From Rhodococcoides kyotonense (lineage in GTDB: Bacteria; Actinomycetota; Actinomycetes; Mycobacteriales; Mycobacteriaceae): a DNA stretch of 64,000 nucleotides. How positions within the stretch are numbered: the first letter of the stretch is position 1; each line of letters begins with the position of its first letter. Made by a program: the position numbers and the translations under genes. The DNA lies in the NCBI RefSeq assembly GCF_001645385.1, contig NZ_LVHI01000003.1, forward strand, positions 82,071-146,070. The letters run 5' to 3'. The notes beneath the pieces were generated by a model that saw nothing but the letters and a program-made list of their open reading frames with translations, was not told the DNA's origin and searched no databases. Positions 19,139-31,037 of the stretch are shown piece after piece.

Positions 19139-20124
19139 GTCGCCGTCGGTACGACGAGTCGGATGTGCGGATTCGTCCTGGCAAGAGTTCACGGCCCAGG
19201 ACGAAGACGCGACCCGAGCACGCCGACGCGGAATCGGCGATGGTGGTCTCGGTCGACCGTGGCCGATGGGGCTGCGTACTCGGCGGCGATCCGGACAGGC
19301 CCGTCGTGACGATGCGGGCGCGTGAACTGGGCCGCACTCCTATTGTCGTCGGCGACGACGTCGACATCGTCGGAGATCTGTCCGGCAAGGTCGACACCTT
19401 GGCACGCATCGTGCGGGTGTCCGAACGGCGAACGGTGTTGCGCCGCACCGCCGACGACACCGACCCGTACGAGCGCGTGGTCGTCGCGAACGCCGAACAG
19501 CTGCTCATCGTCTCGGCGCTGGCCGATCCGCCCCCGCGCACGGGGTTCGTCGAACGGGCGCTCGTGGCCGCCTACGTCGGCGGACTGAATCCGATCCTCT
19601 GCCTGACCAAGAGCGATCTGGCCGATCCGACCGAGTTCGCGGCGGCGTTCGCCGATCTCGACGTCCCGGTGGTACTGGCCGGCCAGAGCGAAGACCTCGG
19701 CGAACTGACCGGCGTTCTCGCCGGCACGGTCACGGCGTTGATCGGGCACTCCGGCGTCGGCAAATCGACGATGGTCAACAGGCTCGTGCCCGACGCGCAT
19801 CGCGCCACCGGTGTCGTGTCCGGCGTCGGCAAGGGCCGTCACACGTCGACGCAGTCGGTCGCATTGCCACTACCCGGTGGCGGCTGGGTCATCGACACGC
19901 CCGGTATCCGGTCCTTCGGCCTTGCTCACATCGCGCCGGAGGACGTCGTGGCGGCGTTCTCCGACCTCGCGGAGACCATCGACGACTGCCCACGCGGATG
20001 CACTCATCTCGGCCCGCCCGCGGATCCCGAGTGCGCGCTCGACACATTGACCGGCGACGCTGCCCGACGCGTCCGCGCCGTCCGATCGCTGCTCGAAGCC
20101 GTCCGGACCAACGACGCCTGGTAG
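19135..20124 (+). CDS. rsgA: Ribosome small-subunit-dependent GTPase A
   Basis: 329 residues if read from CTG 19135, matching the M. tuberculosis length. It is a circularly permuted GTPase: G4-like LTKSD, then P-loop GHSGVGKST, then DTPG in the G3 region, followed by the zinc-knuckle DDCPRGCTH with a later Cys. The N-terminal region is an OB fold. It matures 30S subunits. CTG 19135 overlaps the aroA stop as CTGA. The next in-frame start is GTG 19163, which would cut the conserved RRRYDESDV opening. Confidence 0.93.
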   Translation: MSRRRYDESDVRIRPGKSSRPRTKTRPEHADAESAMVVSVDRGRWGCVLGGDPDRPVVTMRARELGRTPIVVGDDVDIVGDLSGKVDTLARIVRVSERRTVLRRTADDTDPYERVVVANAEQLLIVSALADPPPRTGFVERALVAAYVGGLNPILCLTKSDLADPTEFAAAFADLDVPVVLAGQSEDLGELTGVLAGTVTALIGHSGVGKSTMVNRLVPDAHRATGVVSGVGKGRHTSTQSVALPLPGGGWVIDTPGIRSFGLAHIAPEDVVAAFSDLAETIDDCPRGCTHLGPPADPECALDTLTGDAARRVRAVRSLLEAVRTNDAW

Positions 20125-20125
20125 A

Positions 20126-20175
20126 CGCACGTGCGCGCGAATGTGCAGCGGGCTGTACATTCGCGCGCACGTGCG
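20126..20175. terminator. Long perfect hairpin, rsgA / desaturase
   Basis: Nineteen-nt arms CGCACGTGCGCGCGAATGT and its exact complement, extended inward by GCAGC/GCTGT, between the convergent rsgA and desaturase genes. It serves as a bidirectional terminator. The length and the GTGC(GC)nGAATGT core suggest it may be one copy of a dispersed intergenic palindrome. Confidence 0.85.
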
Positions 20176-20185
20176 CCGAAGGCGC

Positions 20186-21439
20186 CTACTTCGAGAGTTT
20201 CGCGATCAGACCGCGAATCCCCTTGTTCTTCTTCGATTCCTGGATCGCGGTACGCAGTCCGCGACGCTTGCCGGTCTCGGGATCGACGGTCAGCAGACCG
20301 CCGGTCGCGCCCGCGAACTTCTTCTCCGACGCGGTTTCCGGTGCGTCGTCGGCCGTCGCCTTGAGGTACTTGTTCGGCAGCGAGAGCTTCGCGATGGTGC
20401 GCCACGACAGCAGGTACTGCTTACCGAGAGACCCTGTGGTGTACGGCAAGTCGTACTTCTCGGCCAGTTCGAGAACACGGAACTTGATCTCGCGCAGCCG
20501 GTTGCTCGGCAGGTCGGGGAACAGGTGGTGCTCGATCTGATAGCAGAGGTTTCCGCTCATGAACTCCATGACGGGCCCTGCTTCGAAGTTGGCGCTGCCG
20601 AGCATCTGACGCAGGTACCACTGCCCCTGCGTTTCGTTCTCCATGTCCTTCTTGGTGAACTTCTCGGCACCGTCGGGGAAATGCCCGCAGAAGATGACGG
20701 TGTTGGTCCACACGTTGCGAATCATGTTCGCGACGATGTTGGCCGTCAGCGTGCTCTTCCAGGCCGGGCCTGTCACTGCCGGGTAGATGACGTAATCCTT
20801 GGCGATCTGGCGACCGATCTTCGCCAGCACCTCGCTACGCTTCCGCTCGAACTCCTCGCGGGGAACGCGCCCCTTGGCGACCTTCCCGAGTTCGAGGTGC
20901 TGAGCGGCGACGCCGTACTCGAAGAACAGCTGCAGCAGCAGGTTGTACACCGGGTTGCCCAGGTTGAACGGCTTCCACCGCTGGTCCCGGGTGACGCGCA
21001 GCAGACCGTAGCCCACGTCGTCGTCCATGCCGAGAACGTTCGTGTACTTGTGGTGGATGTAGTTGTGCGTCTGCTTCCAGTGCGCGGACGGACCGGTGTT
21101 GTCCCACTCCCACGAGGTCGAGTGGATCTCCGGATCGTTCATCCAGTCCCACTGCCCGTGCATCACGTTGTGGCCGAGTTCCATGTTCTCGATGATCTTC
21201 GCGACCCCGAGCATGCCCGTGCCCAGCAACCAGGCGGGACGCTTACGGCTGGCGAAAAGCACAGCGCGACCGCCGATTTCGAGCGTCCGCTGCAGACGAA
21301 TGGTGTTGCGGATGTACCGCGCATCCTTCTCGCCGCGCGATGCCTCGATGTCACGCCGGATAGCGTCGAGCTCGACGCCGAGAGCTTCGACGTCGGCATC
21401 GGTCAGATGGGCGTATTCCTTGATATCCGAAATCGCCAC
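20186..21439 (-). CDS. DesA3-type acyl-CoA desaturase, copy 1
   Basis: 417 residues, a membrane di-iron fatty acyl desaturase. Three histidine boxes are visible: HNVMHGQWDW, HNYIHHKYTN and QIEHHLFPDLPS. By family it inserts a Delta9 double bond in stearoyl-type chains using electrons from a ferredoxin-reductase partner, probably the one encoded upstream. GTG 21439 has GGAGG about 11 nt upstream. It is the last gene of reductase-desaturase 2-desaturase 1, with its own operator-like repeats in front. Close paralog of the neighbour. Confidence 0.92.
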   Translation of the reverse strand: MAISDIKEYAHLTDADVEALGVELDAIRRDIEASRGEKDARYIRNTIRLQRTLEIGGRAVLFASRKRPAWLLGTGMLGVAKIIENMELGHNVMHGQWDWMNDPEIHSTSWEWDNTGPSAHWKQTHNYIHHKYTNVLGMDDDVGYGLLRVTRDQRWKPFNLGNPVYNLLLQLFFEYGVAAQHLELGKVAKGRVPREEFERKRSEVLAKIGRQIAKDYVIYPAVTGPAWKSTLTANIVANMIRNVWTNTVIFCGHFPDGAEKFTKKDMENETQGQWYLRQMLGSANFEAGPVMEFMSGNLCYQIEHHLFPDLPSNRLREIKFRVLELAEKYDLPYTTGSLGKQYLLSWRTIAKLSLPNKYLKATADDAPETASEKKFAGATGGLLTVDPETGKRRGLRTAIQESKKNKGIRGLIAKLSK

Positions 21440-21494
21440 GGGTTACGGCCCTCCTGGCAGTCGTCGGGGTGCACGTCGTGCACGTTTCTTTCGA

Positions 21495-21543
21495 CTACCG
21501 TACCGTAACTTACGGCTCCGTAGGTTACGAGTCCGTAGGTGTG
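21495..21543. promoter_or_regulatory. Operator-like repeat array before desaturase 1
   Basis: Contains CCGTA-ACT-TACGG (21503-21515, perfect palindrome around the central C), CCGTA-GGT-TACGA (21518-21530) and a third CCGTAGGT. The same CTACCGTA/CCGTA-N3-TAC motif precedes the reductase gene. It overlaps the stop codon of desaturase 2. Confidence 0.65.
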
Positions 21544-22853
21544 AGTGAGCTCACCGGCCGCCCACCCTTGGACGCACGACGCAAAGCGCGTGCCTGTCGC
21601 TTCGCTTCCTTCTTCGCGTGCCGCAGCTGCACACGCGCCTCGGCGATCGCCGACCGCAGGCCACGCCGCTTCCCTGTCAGCGGATCGATCGTCAGCGCGT
21701 GGACGACAGGAGTATCACCGGTGCGGAAGCGCCGTTCCGAGCTCGTCTCGGGCGCATTGTCCGACGTCGCCCGCAGCCAGGAGTCCGGCAACGACAGCTT
21801 GTGGATGGTGCGCAACGCGAGAAGGTACTGCTTGCCCAGCGACCCCGTCGTGTACGGAAGGTCGTACTTCTCGCACAGCGCGTGCACCTTCTCGGCGATC
21901 TCTGCGTAGCGATTGCTCGGCAGGTCGGGGAACATGTGGTGCTCGATCTGGTAGCAGAGGTTGCCACTCATGAACGCCATGATCTTGCCCGCGTCGAAGT
22001 TGGCGCTGCCGAGCATCTGACGCAGATAGAACTCGGCGCGTGTCTCGGACTCGAACTGACCCATCGTGAACTTCTCGGCGCCGTCGGGAAAGTGACCGCA
22101 GAAGATGACCGCGTACGCCCACAGGTTGCGCACGAGGTTGGCGGTGGTGTTGGCCGTCAGCGTGCTCTTCCACGCGGGCCCCGACAGAGCGGGAAACAGC
22201 ACGAAATCCTTGCCGACCTGACGAATGATCTTCGCCCAGAACGCTCGGTTCGACGGCGACTGCCAGTACGGCAGCGCCATTTCGCCGTCCATCTCCTTCT
22301 GCTGCCTGCAGTCGTGGATGGCGATGCCCCACTCGAAGGTGGCTGCCAGCACGATGTTGGCGAACGGCTGCAGAAGGTTGATCGGCCGCCAGGCCTCGTC
22401 GCGCGTCATGCGCAGGATGCCGAAGCCGATGTCGTCGTCCATTCCGACGATGTTGGTGTACGTGTGGTGCGAGTAGTTGTGCGCACGCTTCCACTGTTCG
22501 GACGGACCGGTCTGATCCCACTCCCACGACACCGAATGAATCTCCGGGTCGTTCATCCAGTCCCACTGCCCGTGCATCACGTTGTGGCCGAGTTCCATGT
22601 TCTCGACGATCTTCGCGACGCTGAGCATCGCCGTGCCGACGAGCCACGCCGGCCGATACTTGCTGCCCAACAACACGATTCGCCCGCCGAGCTCGAGGCA
22701 GCGCTGCAGTTTGATGGTCCGCCGAATGTACGACGCGTCCCGCTCACCCCGGCTGTCCTCGATGTCACGGCGTACCGCGTCGAGTTCGCGACCGAAGGCT
22801 TCGAGATCTTCCTCGGTCAGGTGGGCGAATTCCTTGATGTCCGTGATGGCCAT
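21525..22853 (-). CDS. DesA3-type acyl-CoA desaturase, copy 2
   Basis: 442 residues, a paralog of copy 1 with the same three histidine boxes (HNVMHGQWDW, HNYSHHTYTN, QIEHHMFPDLPS) and a longer, Lys/Arg-rich C-terminus. ATG 22853 has GGAGG 7 nt upstream; the open frame upstream (to 22904) lacks a ribosome site. It lies between the reductase gene and copy 1. M. tuberculosis has a single desA3 here, so this is a lineage duplication. Confidence 0.92.
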   Translation of the reverse strand: MAITDIKEFAHLTEEDLEAFGRELDAVRRDIEDSRGERDASYIRRTIKLQRCLELGGRIVLLGSKYRPAWLVGTAMLSVAKIVENMELGHNVMHGQWDWMNDPEIHSVSWEWDQTGPSEQWKRAHNYSHHTYTNIVGMDDDIGFGILRMTRDEAWRPINLLQPFANIVLAATFEWGIAIHDCRQQKEMDGEMALPYWQSPSNRAFWAKIIRQVGKDFVLFPALSGPAWKSTLTANTTANLVRNLWAYAVIFCGHFPDGAEKFTMGQFESETRAEFYLRQMLGSANFDAGKIMAFMSGNLCYQIEHHMFPDLPSNRYAEIAEKVHALCEKYDLPYTTGSLGKQYLLALRTIHKLSLPDSWLRATSDNAPETSSERRFRTGDTPVVHALTIDPLTGKRRGLRSAIAEARVQLRHAKKEAKRQARALRRASKGGRPVSSLTPTDS

Positions 22854-22960
22854 CGTGGTCCTCCGAAAGTCATGGGCGGTGCCCGAAGTACAGATTCGCG
22901 ACAAGCGCCGACCGCAAGCCTAACCGACGATGCTGAGAAGTCGGTGTGTGAAGTCACACG

Positions 22961-24088
22961 CTAGAGCTCGAGCGTGCAGTCCCCCGCCGCAGCCGAGATG
23001 CACGTCTGGATCCGGTCGCCTTCACCGTGTTCCTTGCCGGACCGTAGATCGATGACGTGTCCCTCGACCAGCGGAACCACACAGGTCTGGCAGATGCCCA
23101 TGCGGCAGCCGAACGGCATCTGGACGCCGAGCTTCTCGCCTGCCTCCAGCAGGGTGGTGGCACCGTCGACCTCGGCCGAACGATCGGACTTGGAGAACGT
23201 GACGGTTCCACCCTTGCCCGAGGTGTCGGCGCGGGCGATCTCGAACCGCTCCAGGTGCAGCTTGTCCTCGATCCCCTCCTGCTTCCAGACGCGCTCGATC
23301 TCCTCCAGCAGCGCCGACGGGCCACACGCCCACGTCTCGCGCGAACGCCAATCCGGGTACAACTCGTCGAGCGACGCCAGGGCGAACTTGCCGTCCGACC
23401 GGGTCAACTGCACGTGCGAGACGAACTGTGGGTGACCGTCGGCGATGCTCGCGAGTTCGCTCGCGAACATGACCTCGTCCTCGGTGGGCGCGGAATGGAT
23501 GTGGACGGTGTCCGGCATGTCGCCGTGCCGGTCCATCGACCGCAGCATCGACATGATCGGGGTGATTCCGCTACCTGCGGTGAGAAACAGGATCTTCTCG
23601 GGCGGCGGCGTCGGGAGCGCGAAATTGCCCTTGGGAGCGGCCAATCGAACGATCGTCCCCTGCGGTACCCCGCCGACGAGATGGCTCGACAGAAAGCCCT
23701 CGGGCATCGCCTTGACCGTGATCGAGATCAGCTTCTCTTCCCAGTTGGGAGGCGACGTCAGCGAATACGAACGCCAGTGCCACCGTCCGTCGAGATGCAG
23801 GCCGATGCCGATGTACTGCCCCGGCTGGTAGTCGAAGTTGAAGCCCCATCCGGGCTGGATCACGAGCGTCACCGCGGTCGCGGTTTCCTGCTTGACCTCG
23901 ACGACGCGTCCGCGCAACTCGCGGGCCGACCACAGCGGGTTCGCCAAATGCAGGTAGTCGTCGGGAAGCAACGGGGTGGTGATCCTGGTGAACGCGCCAC
24001 GCAGCATGTTCAGCTTCGGCCGCTTCGGTGCGGACACGTCCGCAGCCGGAGCTTCCAGCCACTTCTTGAGGTTCATCCGGGGGTTCAT
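22961..24088 (-). CDS. Ferredoxin reductase, electron donor to the desaturases (Rv3230c-like)
   Basis: 375 residues in three domains: FAD domain (RSYSLTSPP), NAD(P) domain ([13 protein letters not shown] and [11 protein letters not shown]) and a C-terminal plant-type [2Fe-2S] ferredoxin domain with Cys in [10 protein letters not shown] and a fourth in QTCIS. In mycobacteria the Rv3230c product passes NADPH electrons to DesA3. Start ATG 24088; ATG 24076 (MNLKKW) is a second candidate. First gene of the three-gene desaturase group, 107 nt before desaturase 2. Confidence 0.92.
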   Translation of the reverse strand: MNPRMNLKKWLEAPAADVSAPKRPKLNMLRGAFTRITTPLLPDDYLHLANPLWSARELRGRVVEVKQETATAVTLVIQPGWGFNFDYQPGQYIGIGLHLDGRWHWRSYSLTSPPNWEEKLISITVKAMPEGFLSSHLVGGVPQGTIVRLAAPKGNFALPTPPPEKILFLTAGSGITPIMSMLRSMDRHGDMPDTVHIHSAPTEDEVMFASELASIADGHPQFVSHVQLTRSDGKFALASLDELYPDWRSRETWACGPSALLEEIERVWKQEGIEDKLHLERFEIARADTSGKGGTVTFSKSDRSAEVDGATTLLEAGEKLGVQMPFGCRMGICQTCVVPLVEGHVIDLRSGKEHGEGDRIQTCISAAAGDCTLEL

Positions 24089-24141
24089 CTCCTCGATCGC
24101 GACGATGCGGCAGATCGCGCACGCCGCCCTGCCGTCGTACA

Positions 24142-24164
24142 GGTTACGCTACCGTAGGTTACCT
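24142..24164. promoter_or_regulatory. Operator-like element before the reductase-desaturase group
   Basis: GGTTACG, then CTACCGTA and CCGTA-GGT-TACC. The CCGTA motif starts 64 nt from ATG 24088, exactly the distance of the related motif (21503) from the desaturase 1 start, pointing to one shared regulator. Confidence 0.65.
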
Positions 24165-24197
24165 GGAGGTAGACGACTGTGTCACAGCTGTTCGAGG

Positions 24198-24722
24198 TCA
24201 CAGCAGTTCGAGCAGGAACGGCAACTCCTGGGTCGCGTACCACGCCAGGCTGTGGTCCTCGGCGTCTCCGAGCACGAACTCCGCGTCGGGATCACCCATG
24301 TCGGCAGCATCGATCACTCCGACTGCCTTCTCGACGGCGGGCTCTGCGGCCTCGAGATCCATGTGCACCGACGCGACCTGGTTCAGCCGCAGCGGCTCTT
24401 TCAAGCGCACGACGGCGTCGTCCAGATCGGGGCGCAGCGTGGGATCGTCCACGTCGGCAGCGATGACGGCTCGGCGGTGCACGACACCCCCGTCGACGAC
24501 GCCATCCTCGGCCTCGTCGTCGCGCGACGCGGCGATCAAGCGCAGCGACGCCCGTGCCGCCTCGTTCATGGCGACCTCGGCCAGTTCCTCGTCGTCACCC
24601 GACGAATACGCCTCGCGCAGTGTCGGAGTCACCGCGAACGCCGTTCGGCTCACCGGATGGAACTCCTCGTCGGCGACGAGCGTCCTCAACATCGAGACCG
24701 TCGCCGGTACATACACCCTCAC
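24198..24722 (-). CDS. DUF6912 family protein (Rv3231c-like)
   Basis: 174 residues beginning VRVYVPATVSMLRTLV, an acidic conserved actinobacterial protein of unknown function. GTG 24722 was chosen for the AGGAAAG site just upstream and the homolog-like opening; GTG 24737 would give a GTGA overlap with the upstream acyltransferase-like gene. No catalytic motif is recognised. Confidence 0.75.
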   Translation of the reverse strand: MRVYVPATVSMLRTLVADEEFHPVSRTAFAVTPTLREAYSSGDDEELAEVAMNEAARASLRLIAASRDDEAEDGVVDGGVVHRRAVIAADVDDPTLRPDLDDAVVRLKEPLRLNQVASVHMDLEAAEPAVEKAVGVIDAADMGDPDAEFVLGDAEDHSLAWYATQELPFLLELL

Positions 24723-24733
24723 GCGTTCTTTCC

Positions 24734-26206
24734 TCACACTCTCGACTCGTTGCTTGCATCGATCAACTCTTCGAGCGACTCCAGAATCAGAGCCGTCACG
24801 ACGTCGACGTCGGGCATCGCCCCGCGGTCGGCGTTCAGCCCGTAGAAGACGTTGCCGTCGTAGGACGTCAGCCCGATGCTCAGCGCCTGATTCTCGAACA
24901 GCGGTGACACCGGGAACATTTCGAGCATCCGCGCGCCGCCGACGTACAGCGGGAACTGCGGTCCCGGCGCATTGGTAATGATCAGGTTGAACAAGCGCTG
25001 CGACAACCTGCTGCCCGCGCGTGCACCCATCGCGTGCAGACTGGCCGGAGCGAAGCCGGAAATGCGCATCAGGGTGTGAGCCGTGACGCCGGGCGACTGC
25101 TTCTCGTGAGCTTCCGTCGCATGCGCGATGTGCGACAGCCGGACGACGGCGTTGGGCTCCCCCACCGGCAGATCCACCAGGAACGACGACACCTCGCTGC
25201 GCTGCGATTCCACAGCGGACAGCACGGCGTCCGACTCGTGTTCACCGGTCGGTCCGTCGGTGTACTCGTCGTACGCTGCCCGCGCAGCCGACACGTACAC
25301 CGACATCGGGACCATGGCACGCACCGTCGACGACGCGGTGACCGGTTCCCCGCGCGAGAGCAGCCAGTTACGCAATGCGCCGGTCACGACGGCGAGCACC
25401 ACGTCGTTGATGGAGCAGTCGAACCTCGTGTGGATCTTGCGGTAGTCCGACAGTTCCGTCTTGGCGACGGCGAAGCGACGGTTGCGCGAGATGGGCGCGT
25501 TCAGTGGACTCGACGGTGCGACCTGCGCCGCGGTACGCACGGCCGACAGGACCTTGCCCGTCGCCTGGACAGCCTCGCTCGCGACGCCTGCGAACCCACG
25601 CGCGACACCCTTGATCATCTCGATGCCTTCGCTGGGCCGCACGATCATCTCGGTGATCGCGTCCAACACGAGCGCCGATTCCTTCGGCTCGCTCGCGGGC
25701 ATCCACAGCTCCTCGGCCATCGGGGGCGGACTCTTGCTCGCGTCGAGAATGACCTGCCCGATCTCGAGCGCCTTCTCGCCGTCGACGAGAGCCGAATGCG
25801 ACTTCGTGAAGATGGCGAACCGATTCTTCGACAACCCTTCGACCAGATACATCTCCCACAGCGGCCGTGTCCGATCCAACGGGCGCGACGTCAGCCGTGC
25901 GACCAGGTCGTGAAGCTGTTCGTCGGATCCCGGTTTGGGCAGTGCAGAGCGGCGGATGTGATAGGTGATGTCGAAATCCGGATCGTCCACCCACACCGGG
26001 CGCGCGAGTCCGAATGCCACTTCGCGCACCTTCTGTCGGTAGCGCGGCACCAGAATCAACCGCTGCTCGACGAGCGACAGCAAGCTCTCGTAACTGAACC
26101 CCGAACGCGGCGTTCGGAACACCGCCAGCGATCCGAGATGCATCGGGGTACTGCTCGCTTCGAGAAAATAGAACGACGCATCCTGCGTGGTCAGCCTTGT
26201 CGCCAT
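24734..26206 (-). CDS. WS/DGAT-like acyltransferase family protein with altered active site
   Basis: 490 residues, full length for the wax-ester synthase/diacylglycerol acyltransferase family. It has the N-terminal MHLGSLAVF opening, PLDRTRPLWEMYLVEGL before the active site, NDVVLAVVTGALRNWL and a C-terminal NAPGPQFPLYVGGARM block. The catalytic HHxxxDG reads HSALVDG, so the second (general-base) His is Ser. It may be inactive or do something else. ATG 26206 is preferred; GTG 26245 is upstream. It occupies the Rv3233c/Rv3234c (tgs3) position. Confidence 0.85.
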   Translation of the reverse strand: MATRLTTQDASFYFLEASSTPMHLGSLAVFRTPRSGFSYESLLSLVEQRLILVPRYRQKVREVAFGLARPVWVDDPDFDITYHIRRSALPKPGSDEQLHDLVARLTSRPLDRTRPLWEMYLVEGLSKNRFAIFTKSHSALVDGEKALEIGQVILDASKSPPPMAEELWMPASEPKESALVLDAITEMIVRPSEGIEMIKGVARGFAGVASEAVQATGKVLSAVRTAAQVAPSSPLNAPISRNRRFAVAKTELSDYRKIHTRFDCSINDVVLAVVTGALRNWLLSRGEPVTASSTVRAMVPMSVYVSAARAAYDEYTDGPTGEHESDAVLSAVESQRSEVSSFLVDLPVGEPNAVVRLSHIAHATEAHEKQSPGVTAHTLMRISGFAPASLHAMGARAGSRLSQRLFNLIITNAPGPQFPLYVGGARMLEMFPVSPLFENQALSIGLTSYDGNVFYGLNADRGAMPDVDVVTALILESLEELIDASNESRV

Positions 26207-26406
26207 CGCGTACCCCGGTCTCCCCGTTCCTGCTCGCTCCGTCACGCGACTCGATCCGAGCCTGCGATCCGTCCCCTCGAACTTAGATGAAGCAGAACGC
26301 TACAGCCATTCATGCGCGCGACGCGTGAGGCGTGGGGAACCGAGCGTGTATCGGTTTCGTCATACATCTTCGACGGGCAAGACCGTAGGAGCGAAGGACG
26401 TGGCGT

Positions 26407-26973
26407 ATGGAGGCGACCGAAGCCAGGCGACAGAGCAGATTGGTGCGCCCGGCGCAGCCGTACGAACCGCCCGCCGTCGAGCGCAGCACGGCAACGCCGG
26501 CCGCGCCGTGTCGAGTCGAATTGCGGCGCAACACCATTCGGTCGAGCTCGGCCGTGAAGCGACGTCACCCGTTCCCCCGCAGCCTCGGAGCACATCCCGC
26601 GGCCGCACCCACGACGGTAGCCCCCAACCCCGCTCGCGACGTCCCCGACGACATCCGCCGAGGTGTCGATCATGCATTGCGACTGCTGTTGGAGGTACTC
26701 GATCGACGCAGAACCGCCGACCAGTTGCGCAGTCTGTTCGCGCCGGCCGTCATCGAATCGATAAGAACGATCGTCAGGAACGGGCCTCCCGGGCACGGTC
26801 TCGGTATCGCATCGCTCCGGACCGTTCATTCCCGTCCGGCGTCCGAGAACTCCGTGGAGATCTTCGCGACGTACGCGCGTGGGCCTCGCGTATTCGCGCT
26901 CGCGGCCCGGATCGACGTTCGATCCGGGCCGCGAGGAGACACACCGACGGTGACGTCGTTGCGGGTCTGCTAG
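26407..26973 (+). CDS. Rv3235 family protein
   Basis: 188 residues starting at ATG 26407 with GAAGGA about 8 nt upstream. The first 80 residues are Arg/Pro/Ala-rich and poorly ordered; the C-terminal 100 residues form the conserved domain (VDHALRLLLEVLDRRRTADQLRSLFAP). The family is always small and often lies beside secA in actinobacteria; function is unknown. It ends 3 nt before the secA1 stop, convergent, with no terminator. Confidence 0.85.
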   Translation: MEATEARRQSRLVRPAQPYEPPAVERSTATPAAPCRVELRRNTIRSSSAVKRRHPFPRSLGAHPAAAPTTVAPNPARDVPDDIRRGVDHALRLLLEVLDRRRTADQLRSLFAPAVIESIRTIVRNGPPGHGLGIASLRTVHSRPASENSVEIFATYARGPRVFALAARIDVRSGPRGDTPTVTSLRVC

Positions 26974-26976
26974 GTG

Positions 26977-29919
<2,943 letters not shown>

Positions 29920-30081
29920 GGGCTTTCTCGTCCTCGATCCTCGGTTAACGGATATCGGTTGTCAGGGCGTCACAGGCGTCGGGAGCACGACCGTACTCAC
30001 GCCGACAGCGCGAGTCGACCGCGACCCGACGCGTCCATGGTAGGCGCTGCCGCGGTGAGCGTAGAAGACCCACCGGGACGA

Positions 30082-30121
30082 AACGGGTCCGACCTGGGAT
30101 TTCTCCCAGGTCGGACCCGTT
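30082..30121. terminator. Strong hairpin terminator after the hibernation factor gene
   Basis: Perfect 18-bp stem AACGGGTCCGACCTGGGA with its complement and a TTTC loop, 20 nt beyond the hpf stop and before secA1. Confidence 0.9.
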
Positions 30122-30141
30122 GTGAGCAGTGGTTACGAACC

Positions 30142-30810
30142 TCAGGTCAGCCTGATCAATCCGTAATCGAACGCATGCCTGCGGTACACGACCGACGGTC
30201 GGTCGGTGGCACTGTCGTGGAACAGGAAGAAGTCGTGACCCACCAATTCCATTTCGTAGAGAGCGTCGTCGACGGACATGGGGGCGGCGGAGTGCACCTT
30301 GGTCCTGACGATCTGACCGGGACCGCTCGGCTCGTCCTCGAACGAATCGAGGGGAATGTTCGGATCGATCGCCAGTGAGTCGTCCTCGGCGAGTTCTGCG
30401 GTGGCCTCGGCAACCGAGACCGGAGTCTTCTCACCGTAGTGAACTTTGCGACGGTCCTTGGTCCGGCGCAGGCGACTTTCGAGTTTGGACGTCACCGATT
30501 CCAGTGCGGCATAGAAACTGTCGGCACAGGCTTCTGCACGGACTACCGGCCCCTTGCCCTTCGCGGTGATTTCCACGCGCTGACAGGCCTTACGTTGGCG
30601 GCGGTTACGTTCGTGCTGGAGTTCGACGTCGAACAGGTAGATAGAGGGGTCGAAGCGTTCGAGCCGGGCGAGTTTCTCGGAGACGTAGACCCGGAAGTGA
30701 TCCGGGATCTCGACGTTGCGGCCTTTGACCACGACGTCGGCATTGTTGGTGCTGGACTCGTCCGAAGGCTCCTCGTCGAAGAACACAGAAGCTTGTGAAG
30801 GGGTCGTCAC
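30142..30810 (-). CDS. hpf: Ribosome hibernation-promoting factor, long form
   Basis: 222 residues. The N-terminal S30AE/YfiA domain (VVVKGRNVEIPDHFRVYVSEKLARLERF) binds the decoding centre, and the C-terminal domain (SVDDALYEMELVGHDFFLFHDSATDRPSVVYRR) dimerises 70S to 100S particles. GTG 30810 has GGGAGG 5 nt upstream. M. tuberculosis has this gene as Rv3241c between comF and secA1, as here. The 227-nt leader to comF probably holds its own promoter. Confidence 0.94.
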   Translation of the reverse strand: MTTPSQASVFFDEEPSDESSTNNADVVVKGRNVEIPDHFRVYVSEKLARLERFDPSIYLFDVELQHERNRRQRKACQRVEITAKGKGPVVRAEACADSFYAALESVTSKLESRLRRTKDRRKVHYGEKTPVSVAEATAELAEDDSLAIDPNIPLDSFEDEPSGPGQIVRTKVHSAAPMSVDDALYEMELVGHDFFLFHDSATDRPSVVYRRHAFDYGLIRLT

Positions 30811-31037
30811 GCGTACCTCCCGATATCGGTCGCGCCGCCGGTGCGACGCGGCAAGTGCTCATGCCGACTGGGGAACCAACCGGCACCATTTTCTGCCGCA
30901 TCACCTCCACACGAGAGAAGTCGCATCCGCCTTCGAAGGGCGTGTCCACGACGCTAGTCGGTCATCCGCTCGTGTGCCACTGTTCACCGAATTTGGGTAG
31001 CGGTGCGTGTCGCGAAACCGCGCGTTATCGCGCCGTG

